Part shown: positions 35,589 through 44,618 of the stretch, piece after piece
Layout of the letters: every line of letters starts with the position of its first letter
How positions within the stretch are numbered: the first letter of the stretch is position 1
Source: Kribbella italica
GTDB lineage: Bacteria; Actinomycetota; Actinomycetes; Propionibacteriales; Kribbellaceae
Length of the DNA: 64,000 bases
Direction of reading: 5' to 3'
NCBI RefSeq assembly: GCF_014205135.1
Contig: NZ_JACHMY010000001.1
Coordinates: 1,240,001 to 1,304,000 of the forward strand
Notes under the pieces: generated by a model
Told to the model about the DNA's origin: nothing
Seen by the model: the letters and a program-made list of their open reading frames with translations, nothing else
The model's database searches: none
Translations under genes and position numbers: made by a program

Positions 35589-36048
35589 CGCCGACGCCTC
35601 GCTCCCGCACGGCACGGTTGGCCCGCAGCGCGTCGGCCACGGTGATCCAGCGAGGCGTCAGCTCGAGCTCGGCCTCGTAGCCCTCCAGCTGCTGCTCGGC
35701 GAAACCCGACGCAGGAGACGAGCAGAAGAAGTAGTGCGAGGTCATCTTGAACACCCGGTACTCCGGCTCGTTCGGCCGCAGGTACTCGATCGTGCTGCCG
35801 CACGACAACCCGACCTCGACACCGGCCAGCCCGCACTCCTCGACGTACTCCCGCTGCAACGCCGCCGCCTGATCCTCGCCGGCCTCGACCCCGCCGCCAG
35901 GGAACTTGTAATCACCGTGGCGCGACCCGAGCATCAGCAGCTCGTCCCCGCGAAACAGCGCACCCCGCACGGCGGTGCGCTGCAGCGTCCGGCCCGTCAG
36001 GTCCAGATCCGGATCGTGCCGAAAGCTCCCGAGCATCATGCGCACCAT
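35509..36048 (-). CDS. NUDIX hydrolase
   Basis: A 179-residue NUDIX enzyme with an intact box: GGGVEAGEDQAAALQREYVE then ECGL, with all metal-binding Glu. The region before it (VRGALFRGDELLMLGSRHGDYKFP) is the usual first strand pair. Substrate is not deducible. ATG 36048 and a second ATG 12 bases later are both possible starts. The gene is tail to tail with, and overlaps, the MFS gene by 80 bases. Confidence 0.88.
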   Translation of the reverse strand: MVRMMLGSFRHDPDLDLTGRTLQRTAVRGALFRGDELLMLGSRHGDYKFPGGGVEAGEDQAAALQREYVEECGLAGVEVGLSCGSTIEYLRPNEPEYRVFKMTSHYFFCSSPASGFAEQQLEGYEAELELTPRWITVADALRANRAVRERGVGVMRWLVRETKVLEHLLTAGPPAPAAG

Positions 36049-36098
36049 TCTCGGGCCTCGGCGAGAGCCTGCTGCCAGAGGCTGCGGCGACCGTAGGC

Positions 36099-36130
36099 TT
36101 GACCTTGACCCCAGGGGCAGGGTTTAGCGT
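36099..36130 (+). promoter_or_regulatory. MerR-type operator/promoter
   Basis: An imperfect dyad ACCTTGACCCC-AGGGGCAGGGT (36102-36123) lies between a possible -35 TTGACC (36099-36104) and -10 TTTAGC/TAGCGT (36123-36130). The 18-20-base spacer is the long spacer expected for a MerR activator. Confidence 0.5.
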
Positions 36131-36148
36131 CGGTGACGAGGAGGCGGG

Positions 36149-36532
36149 ATGCAGATCGGGGACCTGGCGGCCGAGGCCGGTGTGACGGTCAAGGCGGTGC
36201 GGTACTACGAGGCGCAGGGACTGCTGAAGCCCGAGCGGGAGCCGAACGGCTACCGCCGGTACAGCGCGGAGGACGTCGTGATTGTCCGCGAGGTGAAGGC
36301 GTTGCTGAGTCTCGGGCTGACCGCGGAGCAGACCTACCCGTTCATCGAGTGCCTGCGGGCCGGCAACGACCGGGCCGACGTGTGCCCGGCGTCGCTGTCG
36401 GCGTACCGGTTGCGGATCGCGGAGGTGGATCGGCGGATCGCCGAGCTGACCGACCTGCGCGGCAAGCTCACCGGCCTTCTCGCCGATGCCGAGAACTGGA
36501 GAAGGAGACCGCATGACCCTGCAGGTTGTTGA
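36149..36532 (+). CDS. MerR-family regulator
   Basis: A 127-residue MerR protein: N-terminal winged helix (MQIGDLAAEAGVTVKAVRYY, EAQGLLKPEREPNGYRRY) and a coiled-coil dimer helix at the end (RIAEVDRRIAELTDLRGKL). One Cys lies in the effector region (RADVCPAS), so thiol or metal sensing is possible. The ribosome site GAGGAGG lies 4 bases before ATG 36149. Its end overlaps the thioredoxin gene by 20 bases, and a MerR-type dyad lies upstream, so it likely controls itself and the thioredoxin. Confidence 0.9.
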   Translation: MQIGDLAAEAGVTVKAVRYYEAQGLLKPEREPNGYRRYSAEDVVIVREVKALLSLGLTAEQTYPFIECLRAGNDRADVCPASLSAYRLRIAEVDRRIAELTDLRGKLTGLLADAENWRRRPHDPAGC

Positions 36533-36848
36533 CCAAGGCAACTTCGACGAGCTGGTCCTGCACGCCGGCAAGCCCGTCCTGGTGGATTTCTGGGCGCAGT
36601 GGTGCCCGCCGTGCCACCAGATCGTGCCGGTGCTGGAGCAGATCGCCGTCGAGCGGGCCGACCGGCTGAGCGTGGTCAAGCTCAACGCCGACGAGAACCC
36701 GGAGATCCCCGCCCGCTACCGGGTGATGGCGATGCCGACCCTGATGCTGTTCCACCACGGCGAGCTGATCTGGTCCGTCGTCGGCGCCCGCCCGAAGGCC
36801 TGGCTCCTGAAGAACCTCGACGACGCACTGCTCACCACGGCCGTCTGA
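36513..36848 (+). CDS. Thioredoxin-like protein with WCPPC active site
   Basis: A 111-residue thioredoxin fold: LVDFWAQWCPPCHQIVPVLE (Cys31 and Cys34), cis-Pro in AMPTLMLFHHGE. The active site is WCPPC rather than the classic WCGPC, which should change redox potential. ATG 36513 lies inside the end of merR with ribosome site GAAGGAGA. It is expected to be cytosolic, with no signal peptide. Confidence 0.92.
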   Translation: MTLQVVDQGNFDELVLHAGKPVLVDFWAQWCPPCHQIVPVLEQIAVERADRLSVVKLNADENPEIPARYRVMAMPTLMLFHHGELIWSVVGARPKAWLLKNLDDALLTTAV

Positions 36849-36854
36849 CCCCTG

Positions 36855-36889
36855 GGGCCCGCGGCAGGTCCTCCGCCTGTCGCGGGCCC
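36855..36889 (+). terminator. Terminator after the merR-thioredoxin pair
   Basis: GGGCCCGCG-GCAGG pairs with CCTG-T-CGCGGGCCC around a 7-base loop, 7 bases after the thioredoxin stop. Confidence 0.75.
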
Positions 36890-36927
36890 ACTGGTGCGCG
36901 GTCGAATAGCTTGCTAGCATCCTATCC

Positions 36928-37089
36928 ATGCCTGAAGATGCCAAGAAGGCGCAGTTCAACGTCTACCTGCCGCCCGAGCTGATTCGCCGGGTCAAGCACA
37001 AGGCGATCGACGAGAGCGCCAGCCTGTCCGCGCTGGTCGAGCAGGCGCTGGCGGAGTACCTGGACAACCATGGGGAGGCGCGAGGATGA
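36928..37089 (+). CDS. Ribbon-helix-helix (CopG-type) DNA-binding protein
   Basis: A 53-residue protein: beta strand [20 protein letters not shown] then a second helix [16 protein letters not shown], the classic ribbon-helix-helix layout. It is likely the self-regulator of the following three genes. TAGCAT (36915-36920) lies 7 bases before ATG 36928, a leaderless arrangement, and overlaps the palindrome TGCTAGCA (36912-36919), a candidate operator. Its stop overlaps the VOC start (ATGA). Confidence 0.82.
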   Translation: MPEDAKKAQFNVYLPPELIRRVKHKAIDESASLSALVEQALAEYLDNHGEARG

Positions 37090-37730
37090 ACGACGTGGTG
37101 ATTCGGCCGTTGCGGTTCACGGCGGACGTCGGGGCGATGCGGGGGTTCCTGGAGACGCTCGGTCTGGCGCCGCGGATCCTAGGGAGGCACGGTAGCTGGG
37201 TGGACCTGGTGGCGGGCGACGGCATGGTCGCGCTGCACGACGCGGAGTCGTCGTCGACCGGCGGCAAGCACGGTGACACCCGGCTGTCGTTCGAGACCCA
37301 CGGCATCGATCGGCTGAAGGAACGATTGGTTGCCGCGGGCCACGAGGACGCGACGACCTGGGACGAGGCGTACGGCCGGGTCCTGTCGGTTACCGCGCCC
37401 GGCGGGCTGGTGATCTGGATCGACGAGCGCTCCGAGGATCTGTACGGCTACAAGCTCCACCAGACCCCGCCGGATCCCCGGCTGACGGTCAGTCCACATC
37501 TCTCCGGTGCTGTCGAGGATTGGAAGCCGTTCCTGGAGTTCCTCGGAGTGCGGCAGCCCGTCACCTTCGACCAGGCCGGCGACTTCGCCGTACGGCTCGA
37601 GCTTCGCACCACTGAGCCGTTGGCCGACGTGACCGACCGCCTGCAAGCAGCCGGGTACACCGCCGAGCTGGTTCAGGGCACGATCGAGATCACCGACCCC
37701 GACGGCCAGCCGGTCCGGGTGCACGCATGA
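37086..37730 (+). CDS. VOC (glyoxalase/bleomycin-resistance) superfamily protein
   Basis: A 214-residue protein with two VOC-type units: first half [20 protein letters not shown] ... [12 protein letters not shown], second half [20 protein letters not shown] ... [12 protein letters not shown]. Such proteins bind metals or small toxic compounds. The metal ligands are not all evident, so enzyme activity is uncertain. It is coupled to the RHH gene before it and the GNAT gene after it (both ATGA overlaps). Confidence 0.82.
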   Translation: MNDVVIRPLRFTADVGAMRGFLETLGLAPRILGRHGSWVDLVAGDGMVALHDAESSSTGGKHGDTRLSFETHGIDRLKERLVAAGHEDATTWDEAYGRVLSVTAPGGLVIWIDERSEDLYGYKLHQTPPDPRLTVSPHLSGAVEDWKPFLEFLGVRQPVTFDQAGDFAVRLELRTTEPLADVTDRLQAAGYTAELVQGTIEITDPDGQPVRVHA

Positions 37731-38203
37731 TCGCCGTCCGCCCGGCGACCCTCGACGACGTCGACGCCGTCCGCGAGGTGGGGCTGAAGACCTGGCCGGT
37801 CGCGTACGACGGCCTCGCGTCGCCCGAGTTCGTCACCGACGGCCTGGCCGCCTGGTGGTCGCGCGAAGCGGTCGAGCGGGGGATCGCGCGAGGCATCACA
37901 CTGGTTGCGGAAGGTCCCGCGGGGGAGATCGTCGGGATGACCGGGCTCGGGCAGGAGGAAGGCTTCTGGGTGATGTGGAAGCTCTACGTGCTGCCCGATC
38001 ACCAGGGGAGCGGTGTCGGCAAGGCGCTGCTCGACGCTGCGATCGCAGCGCTGCCGCCGGGGACGAGCGAGCTGCTGCTCGACGTACTGGTAGGCAACGA
38101 GAAGGCGATCGGCTTCTACCGCCGCAACGGCTTCGGCCCGGCGGCACGGACGCCGTCCCGCGATCTCGGCGACGAGTTGATGTGGATGAGTCGTGCCCTC
38201 TGA
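37727..38203 (+). CDS. GNAT acetyltransferase
   Basis: A 158-residue GCN5-type enzyme: [20 protein letters not shown], acetyl-CoA loop in LYVLPDHQGSGVGKALLDAA (Q-x-x-G-x-G), and NEKAIGFYRRNGFGPA. Substrate unknown. It shares the operon with RHH, VOC and MFS genes; such sets are typical of resistance or detoxification. Overlaps the MFS start by 11 bases. Confidence 0.88.
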   Translation: MIAVRPATLDDVDAVREVGLKTWPVAYDGLASPEFVTDGLAAWWSREAVERGIARGITLVAEGPAGEIVGMTGLGQEEGFWVMWKLYVLPDHQGSGVGKALLDAAIAALPPGTSELLLDVLVGNEKAIGFYRRNGFGPAARTPSRDLGDELMWMSRAL

Positions 38204-39461
38204 CGATCCGGTGACGGCTACAGCCCGGCTGCGCGACGACCCGGACTTCCGGCGCTACTGGCTCGGCCGGGTTCTCTCGACGGCCGGGTCGATGGTGACG
38301 GCGATCGCGCTGCCGGTGCTTGTCTACCGGTTGAGCGGATCGCCGTTGCTGACCGCCTTGGTGACCGCGCTCGAGGCCGCGCCGTACTTGCTGGCGGGGT
38401 TGTTCGCGGGCGCACTGGCCGATCGATGGAACCGCCAGCGCGTCATGGTGGCGGCGGATCTGGTCAACGCCGGGCTGATCAGTTCCGTGCCGATCGCTTA
38501 CTGGCTTGGTGGATTGACCGTCGCGCAGGTGCTGGTGGTCGCGTTCCTCGTCCAAGGTGTCGCCACCTTCTTCGACGGCGCCAACTTCGGCGCCCTGCCG
38601 GTCCTCGTCGGGCGCGCTCAAGTCGCGCAGGCGAACGCGGCCGTGTGGTCCGCGTCCAGCCTGGTCGAGCTGCTCGTCCCGGCGCTGGCCGGCCTCGCGC
38701 TCGCGGTGATCAACCCGGCGACCCTGCTCGCGCTCGACGCGTTGAGCTTCGCCGCGTCGGCATTGGCGATCCGCGGCATCATCCGCGCGATGTCGGAGCA
38801 ACGGGCCGGACGTGCGCCGATGCGGCCGCGGGTGGTGTTCGCCGACATCGCGGAGGGCGTGCGGTACCTGGTCCGGCACCCCGGCGTCCGCACGATGACG
38901 ATCATCGGCAGCATCCAGTCCTTCGCCGGCGGTGGCTTCATGGCGCTGATGGTGGTCTGGACCGATCGTGTCCTGCACATCGGTACGTCGGGCCTGCGCT
39001 TCGGTCTCGTGTACGGCGCCTGGGGGATCGGTGCGCTCGCGGCGGCGTCCGGTCTGCCGCGGCTGCTGCGCCGGATGCAACCCGCCGGGATCACGTTGTA
39101 CGCGCTGCCGGCCTCGGCCGCGCTCGGGGTGGTGACCCCGTTGATGCCGACCTGGCCGCTGGCCGCGATCGCCTTGCTGGTCTGGGGTTCGGCGTACGTG
39201 CTGGTGATCGTCAACTCGATCTCGTACCGCCAGCAGGTCACGCCCGAGCACCTGCTCGGCCGCGTCAACACCGCCGGCCGGATGCTGTCGTGGGGAGTCG
39301 GCTGGACGCTCGGCTCGGTCGCCGGTGGTCTGCTCGGCAGCCACCTCGGCGTGCGCACCGGGATGCTGGTGCTCGGCGCCTTCGCCTTCACCGGCGTCCT
39401 GGTCGCGTGGACCTCGCCCCTGCGGCAGTTGGCATCCAGAGCCGACCCGGTGCAAGCCTGA
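38193..39461 (+). CDS. MFS exporter
   Basis: A 422-residue major facilitator with about 12 helices. Motif A of the family is LFAGALADRWNRQRVMV between helices 2 and 3. GTG 38193 lies inside the end of the GNAT gene. The first helix starts at YWLGRVLSTAGSMVTAIALP. The likely role is drug or metabolite export, with the operon's RHH protein as regulator. Confidence 0.9.
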   Translation: MPSDDPVTATARLRDDPDFRRYWLGRVLSTAGSMVTAIALPVLVYRLSGSPLLTALVTALEAAPYLLAGLFAGALADRWNRQRVMVAADLVNAGLISSVPIAYWLGGLTVAQVLVVAFLVQGVATFFDGANFGALPVLVGRAQVAQANAAVWSASSLVELLVPALAGLALAVINPATLLALDALSFAASALAIRGIIRAMSEQRAGRAPMRPRVVFADIAEGVRYLVRHPGVRTMTIIGSIQSFAGGGFMALMVVWTDRVLHIGTSGLRFGLVYGAWGIGALAAASGLPRLLRRMQPAGITLYALPASAALGVVTPLMPTWPLAAIALLVWGSAYVLVIVNSISYRQQVTPEHLLGRVNTAGRMLSWGVGWTLGSVAGGLLGSHLGVRTGMLVLGAFAFTGVLVAWTSPLRQLASRADPVQA

Positions 39462-39509
39462 ACCGACCCGCTACGCGCCAGAACGTCCACAATCAGCTAG
39501 GTTCTCCGC

Positions 39510-40334
39510 GTGGGCGTACGGGTTCTGGGTCCTCGCGACCTCTCAGCGGCGAGGGCCGTCATCGCTCGCGACCCTGTCGTGAACGTGTTCGTGGACAGCC
39601 TCGTGCAGGCGTCCGGGCTCGATCCGCGCCGCGGGGCGGAGGTCTGGGGATACGTCGAGAAGGGCGTACTCGAGTCGCTGTGCCATGCCGGCGGCAACAT
39701 GGTTCCGGTCGGCGCCGGAGAGGCCGCGTTGCGCGCCTTCGCGGCGTACGCGCTGCGTCGGGGGCGCACCTGTTTCCAGATCCTCGGACCGGCCGTCGCC
39801 GTCGACCAGTTGTGGACGGCGCTCGAACCGCACTGGGGCCCGGCGCGCGAGATCCGTGGCGAGCAGCCGTTCATGGTGATCGACGGACCGCCGCAGGTCG
39901 AGCCCGATCCGCTGGTCCGCGCGGTCGAACCGGTCGACCTCGGGATCCTCTACCCGGCCTGCGTCGCGATGTACACCGAGGAGGTCGGCGTCCCGCCGCA
40001 GACCGGACCCGACGGCACCTTCTACCGGTCGCGCGTGGCCGAGCTGATCCGCGCCGGGCGCGCGTTCGCGCGGATCGAGGACGGCAAGGTCGTGTTCAAG
40101 GCCGAGGTCGGTTCGGTCGGCTCGGGCGTCTGTCAGATCCAGGGTGTCTGGGTCGATCCGGAGCGGCGTGGTCAGGGACTGGCCGCGCCCGGGATGGCCG
40201 CCGTGGTCGAGCTGGCCCGGCAGATCGCGCCGGTGGTGACGCTGTACGTGAACGCGTTCAACACGCCCGCGCGGGCGGCGTACGAGCGGGTCGGCTTCCG
40301 GACCGTCGAGACCTTCGCGACCATCCTGTTCTGA
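39510..40334 (+). CDS. DUF4081/GNAT acetyltransferase
   Basis: A 274-residue protein with an N-terminal DUF4081-type domain (residues 1-125, ARDPVVNVFVDSLVQASG) and a C-terminal GNAT domain (acetyl-CoA loop QGVWVDPERRGQGLAAPGMA). It is the counterpart of the gene that directly follows ispG in mycobacteria (Rv2867c type). Here the two are separated by 9.4 kb of accessory DNA. TAGGTT lies 6 bases before GTG 39510, so the transcript is probably leaderless. Confidence 0.88.
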   Translation: MGVRVLGPRDLSAARAVIARDPVVNVFVDSLVQASGLDPRRGAEVWGYVEKGVLESLCHAGGNMVPVGAGEAALRAFAAYALRRGRTCFQILGPAVAVDQLWTALEPHWGPAREIRGEQPFMVIDGPPQVEPDPLVRAVEPVDLGILYPACVAMYTEEVGVPPQTGPDGTFYRSRVAELIRAGRAFARIEDGKVVFKAEVGSVGSGVCQIQGVWVDPERRGQGLAAPGMAAVVELARQIAPVVTLYVNAFNTPARAAYERVGFRTVETFATILF

Positions 40335-40416
40335 GGCTGAGCGCTCGCTGTGATGGTACGGCGACCGCGGGTGAGGTTTGCTGTTCCGAACCGCCCCGCC
40401 CCGCGGAAGGAACCCC

Positions 40417-41739
40417 ATGCGGAAAATCACTGTCCCCCTGGCCTGCCTGGCACTCGCCGCCGCTGCCGTCGTCGTCGCCCCTTCGGGCAGCGCCGCCCCA
40501 CCGGTCGCCGCTCCTGAGCCGGCGTACTACTCGCTCAAGCTCCCGGCCGGTACGACGGTCGCCGGGCTGATCCGCGACGGGTACGACATCAGTCACGGCC
40601 ACGGCTCCCGCCCGGTCGTCGTCGCGACGCCTTCCGAGGTGTCGCAGTTGCGTGAGCGTGGCGTCGAGCTCGGCAAGATCGGTGACGTCTACCAGCCGCT
40701 CCCGCGGGGCGTCGATGCCGCCGGCACGTTCTACGGCGGCTATCACACGTCGACCGGGCACGAGGAGCACAACGCGGCCGTCGCGTCGGCGCACCCGGAC
40801 CTGGTGAAGCTGTACGACATCGGCGACTCGTGGAAGAAGACGAAGGGCCAGGGTGGTCACGACATCCAGGCGCTGTGCATCACCAAGCTCGCGGCCGGCG
40901 ACTGCGCGTTGAGCAGTACGGGCAAGAAGCCGAAGTTCGTGCTGCACGCGCAGATCCACGCGCGGGAACTGTCGACCGGCGAGCTGGCGTACAAGTGGAT
41001 CGACCTGCTGGTGTCGTCGTACGGCAAGGACGCGGAGATCACGTCGTTGATGGACACGCGGGAGCTGTGGGTGGTGCCGATGGCCAACCCGGACGGCGTC
41101 GACGTCGTGGCGTCGTCGCCGAGCCGGCCGGTGATGCAGCGCAAGAACGTGAACAACACCACTGGCGGTTGCCCGGCCGCGGCGGCCGGGATCGACCTGA
41201 ACCGGAACTCGAGCTTCCAGTGGGATCCGCAGGAGGGTGGGCCGTGCGACGAGACCTACCCGGGGACGAAGGCGGTGTCCGAGCCGGAGACCGTTGCTGT
41301 TCAGGGGCTGCTGGACAAGCTGTTCCGCGACACCAAGGGGGACGTCGGATCGCCGGCCGCTGCTGACACGACCGGGGTGTTCCTGACACTGCACAGTTAC
41401 GGCAACGACATCCTGGCGCCGTACGGGTACACCAACACGGCCGCGCCGAACCGGGCGGCGTTGGTTGCTCTGGGCAATAAGATGGGTGCGTTCAACGGGT
41501 ATCCGGTGTCGACCGGGGACGGTGGGGTCGGGTACTTCGCGCCGGGCGCGACCGACGACTGGCTGTACGGGACGCGCGGCGTGCCGTCGTACACGTTCGA
41601 GGTCGGGGCCGGGTCGGGGAGCTGCAGCGGGTTCTTCCCGGCGTACTCGTGCATGGACTCGACGTTCTGGCCGAAGAACAAGGGCGCGTTCCTGTACGCC
41701 GCGAAGGCGGCGGCCACGCCGTACGGCACGCTGCCGTAA
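40417..41739 (+). CDS. Secreted zinc carboxypeptidase (M14)
   Basis: A 440-residue secreted protease. The signal peptide (MRKITVPLACLALAAAAVVV) is followed by a spacer and an M14 catalytic domain. Zinc ligands: His181 and Glu184 in QIHARELSTGE, and His in FLTLHSYGNDI. Substrate Arg lies in GIDLNRNSSFQWD; catalytic Glu in YTFEVGAG. Cleaves C-terminal residues of peptides outside the cell. GGAAGG lies 6 bases before ATG 40417. Monocistronic. Confidence 0.92.
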   Translation: MRKITVPLACLALAAAAVVVAPSGSAAPPVAAPEPAYYSLKLPAGTTVAGLIRDGYDISHGHGSRPVVVATPSEVSQLRERGVELGKIGDVYQPLPRGVDAAGTFYGGYHTSTGHEEHNAAVASAHPDLVKLYDIGDSWKKTKGQGGHDIQALCITKLAAGDCALSSTGKKPKFVLHAQIHARELSTGELAYKWIDLLVSSYGKDAEITSLMDTRELWVVPMANPDGVDVVASSPSRPVMQRKNVNNTTGGCPAAAAGIDLNRNSSFQWDPQEGGPCDETYPGTKAVSEPETVAVQGLLDKLFRDTKGDVGSPAAADTTGVFLTLHSYGNDILAPYGYTNTAAPNRAALVALGNKMGAFNGYPVSTGDGGVGYFAPGATDDWLYGTRGVPSYTFEVGAGSGSCSGFFPAYSCMDSTFWPKNKGAFLYAAKAAATPYGTLP

Positions 41740-41766
41740 TGTACTCGTAGGTAATAAGGTGTGCCC

Positions 41767-42138
41767 ATGAGTCGACGGAGCAGGAGCACCACGGGGCTGG
41801 CGGGCATGTTCGCGGTGATGGGCGTGCTGCACTTCGTCAAGCCGAAACCGTTCGAACGGATCGTCCCGAAGGCGTTGCCGGCCAAGAAGGAGCTGGTCTA
41901 CGCCTCCGGGGTGGCCGAACTGGCCTGCGCCGCGGGGCTGCTCCACCCGCGGACGCGGCGGGCGGCCGGGCTGGCCAGCGTGGCGCTGCTGGCGGCGGTG
42001 TTCCCGGCCAACGTGCAGATGGCGCTCGACGTGAACCGGAAGGGATCCGGGCGCGCCAAGGCGATCGCCTTCGGGCGGCTGCCGCTGCAGATCCCGCTCA
42101 TCCGGGCGGCGCTGAAGGCGTCCCGCGAAGTGGGCTGA
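41767..42138 (+). CDS. DoxX-like small membrane protein
   Basis: A 123-residue protein with four hydrophobic segments, resembling DoxX: GLAGMFAVMGVLHFVKPKPF at the start, VYASGVAELACAAGLL, and GLASVALLAAVFPANVQMAL. DoxX proteins act in redox homeostasis in actinobacteria. ATG 41767 is preferred; an in-frame GTG lies 6 bases upstream. It is followed by proS after about 100 bases. Confidence 0.83.
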   Translation: MSRRSRSTTGLAGMFAVMGVLHFVKPKPFERIVPKALPAKKELVYASGVAELACAAGLLHPRTRRAAGLASVALLAAVFPANVQMALDVNRKGSGRAKAIAFGRLPLQIPLIRAALKASREVG

Positions 42139-42237
42139 GACCCGCCTGGGGATAACTGGTCGGACGGAATGCGGGAGACGGATATCCTCCTTGGTGTCCG
42201 AAGTTTCTGTCCTACTGGTTCTTGCCTGGAGATTCCC

Positions 42238-44001
42238 GTGATTCTGCGTATGTCGTCGTTGTTCCTCCGCACCCTTCGCGAGGACCCGGCGGACGCGGAG
42301 GTCCCGAGCCACAAGCTGCTCGTCCGCGCCGGCTACATCCGCCGTACCGCGCCCGGGATCTACACCTGGCTGCCGCTGGGCCTGCGGGTGCTGCGCAACG
42401 TCGAGAAGATCGTCCGCGACGAGATGAACGCGATCGGCGCGCAGGAACTGGTCTTCCCGGCGCTGCTGCCGCGCGAGCCCTACGAGGCGACCGGCCGCTG
42501 GACCGAGTACGGGCCGAACCTGTTCCGGCTGAAGGACCGCAAGGGCGCCGACATGCTGCTCGGGCCGACGCACGAGGAGATGTTCACCCTGGTGGTGAAG
42601 GACCTCTACTCGTCGTACAAGGACCTGCCGCTGTCGATCTACCAGATCCAGAACAAGTACCGCGACGAGGCGCGGCCGCGGGCCGGCGTGCTGCGCGGGC
42701 GTGAGTTCGTGATGAAGGACTCCTACTCCTTCGACATCGACCAGGCCGGGCTGCAGGCGTCGTACGAGCTGCACCGCAAGGCGTACATCGCGATCTTCGA
42801 CCGGCTCGGCTTCGACTACGTGATCGTGCAGGCGATGTCCGGCGCGATGGGTGGGTCGGCCTCGGAGGAGTTCCTGGCGATCGCGGAGAACGGCGAGGAC
42901 ACCTTCGTCCGCTCCCCGGGTGGGTACGCGGCCAACGTCGAGGCCGTCGTCGTGCCGCAGACCGCCGCGGTGGACTTCGCCGGCGTACCGGCGTCCGAGG
43001 TGGTCGACACCCCGGACACGCCGACCATCGACACGCTCGTCGACGCGCTGAACGCGAAGCACGCGCGCACCGACGGCCGGGAGTGGACGGCCGCGGACAC
43101 GTTGAAGAACGTGCTGGTGATGCTGGTGCACCCGGACGGGACGCGCGAGCCGCTGGCGATCGGCGTACCGGGAGACCGGGCGATCGACGAGAAGCGCCTC
43201 GGCGCGCAGGTCGAGCCGGCCGAGGTGGCCGCGTTCGAGGACGGCGACTTCGCCAAGAACCCGGCGCTGGCCAAGGGGTACATCGGCCCGGGCGTGCTCG
43301 GCCAGGAGAACAGCTCCGGCATCCGGTACCTGCTCGACCCGCGGGTCGGCGAGGGCTCGGCGTGGGTCACCGGCGCGGACAAGTCCGGGTACCACGTGAT
43401 CAACCTGGTGCACGGCCGCGACTTCACCGCCGACGGCACGATCCAGGCCGCCGAGGTGCGCGACGGCGACGACGCGCCGGACGGTTCGGGTCCGCTGTCG
43501 GCCGCCCGCGGGATCGAGATGGGACACATCTTCCAGCTCGGCCAGAAGTACGCCGACGCGCTCGACCTCAAGGTGCTCGACCAGAACGGCAAGCTCGTCA
43601 CGGTCACGATGGGCTCGTACGGCGTCGGCGTCACCCGCGCCGTCGCCGCGATCGCCGAGGGCAACCACGACGAGCTCGGCCTGATCTGGCCGCGCGAGAT
43701 CTCGCCCGCCGACGTCCACCTGGTCGCCACCGGCAAGGACGCCGAGGTCTTCACCAAGGCCGCCGAGATCGCCGCCGAGCTGGAGGCCCAGGGCCTCACG
43801 GTGCTGTACGACGACCGCGAGAAGGTGTCGCCGGGCGTGAAGTTCAAGGACGCCGAACTGCTCGGCGTCCCCACCATCGCCGTGGTCGGCAAGGGCCTCG
43901 CCGACGGCACCATCGAGGTCAAGGACCGCCGCTCGGGCGAACGCACCGACGTCCCGGTCGCGGAGGTCGTCGCCCACCTGGTCGCGGCTGTCCGCAGCTA
44001 G
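42238..44001 (+). CDS. proS: Prolyl-tRNA synthetase
   Basis: A 587-residue class II synthetase of the long bacterial type that charges tRNA-Pro. Class II motifs are visible ([49 protein letters not shown]), with the editing (INS) domain between about 230 and 400, and a C-terminal anticodon-binding domain ([20 protein letters not shown]). GTG 42238 is chosen because GGAG lies 7 bases upstream and the start [16 protein letters not shown] matches known ProRS. Confidence 0.97.
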   Translation: MILRMSSLFLRTLREDPADAEVPSHKLLVRAGYIRRTAPGIYTWLPLGLRVLRNVEKIVRDEMNAIGAQELVFPALLPREPYEATGRWTEYGPNLFRLKDRKGADMLLGPTHEEMFTLVVKDLYSSYKDLPLSIYQIQNKYRDEARPRAGVLRGREFVMKDSYSFDIDQAGLQASYELHRKAYIAIFDRLGFDYVIVQAMSGAMGGSASEEFLAIAENGEDTFVRSPGGYAANVEAVVVPQTAAVDFAGVPASEVVDTPDTPTIDTLVDALNAKHARTDGREWTAADTLKNVLVMLVHPDGTREPLAIGVPGDRAIDEKRLGAQVEPAEVAAFEDGDFAKNPALAKGYIGPGVLGQENSSGIRYLLDPRVGEGSAWVTGADKSGYHVINLVHGRDFTADGTIQAAEVRDGDDAPDGSGPLSAARGIEMGHIFQLGQKYADALDLKVLDQNGKLVTVTMGSYGVGVTRAVAAIAEGNHDELGLIWPREISPADVHLVATGKDAEVFTKAAEIAAELEAQGLTVLYDDREKVSPGVKFKDAELLGVPTIAVVGKGLADGTIEVKDRRSGERTDVPVAEVVAHLVAAVRS

Positions 44002-44015
44002 TTTGTTTCACTCGT

Positions 44016-44052
44016 CAGAAGCCCCCTCGCTGAAGCCGGCGAGGGGCTTCTG
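44016..44052 (+). terminator. Terminator after proS
   Basis: CAGAAGCCCCCTCGC and GCGAGGGGCTTCTG form a strong stem around an 8-base loop, 14 bases after the proS stop. Confidence 0.85.
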
Positions 44053-44074
44053 TGCTTTCCAGGGAAGGAGCCCG

Positions 44075-44122
44075 ATGGTTGCCCAGCCGGTGTTGCCCGT
44101 GGGCTCGCGGTCTCGGGCGTGA
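44075..44122 (+). CDS. Possible 15-codon upstream peptide coupled to the HIT gene
   Basis: ATG 44075 has a strong ribosome site (GGAAGGAG, 5 bases away) and encodes MVAQPVLPVGSRSRA before a TGA that overlaps the HIT GTG (GTGA). The HIT start has no good ribosome site of its own, so this short frame may carry ribosomes to it. It could also be the true N-terminus separated by a frameshift or sequence error. Confidence 0.4.
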   Translation: MVAQPVLPVGSRSRA

Positions 44123-44607
44123 ACCTGGTGCCGACTCCCGTCGGCCAGCCGACTCCCGTCGGCCAGCCGACTCCCGTCGGCCAGCCGGCCGACGATGTCT
44201 GCACCTTCTGCGCGATCGCCACGGGTCGTCTTCCGGCGCGGGTGGTGTACGAGGACGACTCCGCGATCGCGTTCCTCGACATCCGGCCGCTGCGCCGCGG
44301 GCACACGCTGGTCGTGCCGCGCGTCCACGTGGTCGACCTGGCTGCTGAGGGCGCCGGCGAGGCCGTCGCCGCGGTCGGTCCCGCTCTGCAGCGGACGACC
44401 CGGCTCCTCCTCGAGCGCTTGCCTGCTGACGGGGTGAGCCTCCTCCAGGCCAACCGAGCTGCTGCTGGGCAGGAGGTGTTTCACCTGCACTTCCATCTCG
44501 TCCCGCGGTGGACGGGTGATCGCCGGCTGAACGACTGGACCTCTGATACAGAAGCCGGCGGTGCGCTGGACGACTTGCATGACCAGCTGACGGAGCCGCG
44601 CGTCTGA
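44119..44607 (+). CDS. HIT-family hydrolase
   Basis: A 162-residue HIT (histidine triad) protein: CTFCAIATGRLPARVVYEDD at the domain start, FLDIRPLRRGHTLVVPRVHV in the middle, and the triad HLHFHLVPRW. Hydrolyses nucleotide phosphoramidates or adenylated compounds. The first 20 residues contain PTPVGQ three times, from an 18-bp exact repeat (about 44130-44184), unlike normal family members. GTG 44119 overlaps the stop of an upstream 15-codon frame; no better start exists after the repeats. Confidence 0.85.
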   Translation: MNLVPTPVGQPTPVGQPTPVGQPADDVCTFCAIATGRLPARVVYEDDSAIAFLDIRPLRRGHTLVVPRVHVVDLAAEGAGEAVAAVGPALQRTTRLLLERLPADGVSLLQANRAAAGQEVFHLHFHLVPRWTGDRRLNDWTSDTEAGGALDDLHDQLTEPRV

Positions 44608-44618
44608 TCGGTGCTGCG

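Noticed and set aside
40258..43977. Minus-strand open frame of over 1200 codons opposite the M14 and proS genes
   Set aside because: Antisense shadow; both real genes have full motif sets.
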